Below the pieces are notes generated by a model. That model was given only the letters and a program-made list of their open reading frames with translations, did not search any database and was not told the DNA's origin. 64,000 nucleotides of DNA from Geothermobacter ehrlichii (GTDB lineage Bacteria > Desulfobacterota > Desulfuromonadia > Desulfuromonadales > Geothermobacteraceae), in contig NZ_VNIB01000006.1 of assembly GCF_008124615.1 (NCBI RefSeq), positions 62,001 through 126,000 on the forward strand. Direction: 5' to 3'. The translations under genes and the position numbers were made by a program. Below, piece by piece: positions 63,578-64,000 of this stretch; positions within the stretch are counted from its first letter, which is position 1; each line of letters opens with the position of its first letter.

Positions 63578-64000
63578 CTAGAGTTTGGCGAATTCGTCGC
63601 GCACATCCTTGATCGCGCCACAGGTCATGGCCCCTTCCGGACAGGGGCCGGTCAGGCAGCCGGGGCCGGCGTCACCGAAAATGACCGGCGCCACCCGGCG
63701 GACCAGCCGCAGCATCTCGGTGGCCAGGGCGCGGATTTCCCACTGGGCCCGCCGGCAGCAGCGCAGATGAAAGAAATGCCGCAGCTCGCGCGCGTTCATG
63801 GTCAACAGCAGCTTGGTGGCGGCGGCGTTGGGCAGCACGAAGCGGGCATCCTCGGCGGGGATGCCGCGCTCCAGCAGGCGGGCATAGACCCGGCCGGCCT
63901 CGGCCATGAAATCCTCGAACAGCGCCCGGCATTCGGGATCGGCGGCGACCGATTCGGGAATCACCCGCTCGAATCCTTCGTGGCTGGCGACGTAGCGCTG
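63578..64000 (-). CDS. thyX: Flavin-dependent thymidylate synthase ThyX, C-terminal part (runs off the window)
   Basis: The 140 residues visible contain EDARFVLPNAAATKLLLTMNARELRHFFHLRCCRRAQWEIRALATEML. This is the C-terminal active-site region of ThyX with the Arg that binds dUMP. A C-terminal tail carries CLTGPCPEGAMTCG. Reading upstream to the window edge gives QRYVASHEGFERVIP, whose RY probably closes the S-x-RY motif. It makes dTMP using FAD and methylene-tetrahydrofolate. The tail's extra cysteines are a known feature of some anaerobe forms. The 5' part lies outside the window. Confidence 0.92.
   Translation of the reverse strand, partial: QRYVASHEGFERVIPESVAADPECRALFEDFMAEAGRVYARLLERGIPAEDARFVLPNAAATKLLLTMNARELRHFFHLRCCRRAQWEIRALATEMLRLVRRVAPVIFGDAGPGCLTGPCPEGAMTCGAIKDVRDEFAKL

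Overview
The window is GC-rich and densely coded, and it looks like chromosomal DNA of a Desulfuromonadales (Geobacter/Desulfuromonas-type) deltaproteobacterium. This is inferred from gene content and order: prfA-prmC-murA-his, mutS2-dnaG-rpoD, a cluster of chemoreceptors with LDD-EFxxY tails, a TAXI-type TRAP transporter, HDOD-GGDEF signalling, and many small lineage-type hypotheticals. No prophage, CRISPR array, complete insertion sequence or plasmid module was seen. Most long antisense reading frames are shadows of GC-rich genes.

Layout. 1-2.5 kb: partial engB, a secreted hypothetical protein, a ferritin, a probable 6S RNA and a DCC-family protein. 2.6-12.7 kb: a chemoreceptor island with four full-length methyl-accepting chemotaxis proteins, a PhnD-like periplasmic binding protein placed directly before one of them, and two decayed receptor remnants, one of which ends in a hemerythrin C-terminus. 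Promoters of the sigma-28 (FliA) type precede the receptor loci, and a perfect match to the same consensus sits at the start of the 6S-like RNA. 12.7-17.7 kb: an Arg-rich 11-residue-repeat secreted protein, a rubrerythrin-like protein, a YkgJ-type Cys protein, a membrane PAS-GGDEF-EAL protein and an HNH protein. 17.8-20.6 kb: trkA-trkH potassium uptake. 20.7-31.6 kb: HDOD-GGDEF, rluD-pgeF, a HAD phosphatase with an EamA permease, an XRE-cupin regulator, elbB, rubredoxin, lipA and a thioredoxin reductase. 31.8-35.7 kb: sucA-sucB (2-oxoglutarate dehydrogenase E1 and E2, without E3). 35.8-44.5 kb: a DsbA-like protein, a GntR-aminotransferase operon with a palindromic operator candidate, UspA, the TAXI TRAP transporter, a LOG-family protein and a Cys-rich protein.

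44.7-51.1 kb holds two copies of a hairpin-forming intergenic repeat, then RNase P RNA, a zinc-ribbon coiled-coil protein, a Nif3-like protein, a CAU tRNA, rpoD and dnaG, all on the minus strand. 51.1-54.5 kb continues with mutS2, cvpA and yqeY. 54.6-63.6 kb is a long minus-strand run: thyX (partial), prfA, prmC, murA, hisG, hisD, hisB, hisH, hisA, hisF and hisE. The last four gaps of the his run that are longer than a few bases (hisD-hisB, hisB-hisH, hisH-hisA, hisA-hisF) each carry an inverted-repeat element, and one of these belongs to the family seen next to rnpB.

The most notable signals are the sigma-28-like promoter on the 6S-like RNA, the shared sigma-28 control of the receptor island, the PhnD-MCP pair, the hendecad-repeat secreted protein, and the covarying intergenic hairpin family.
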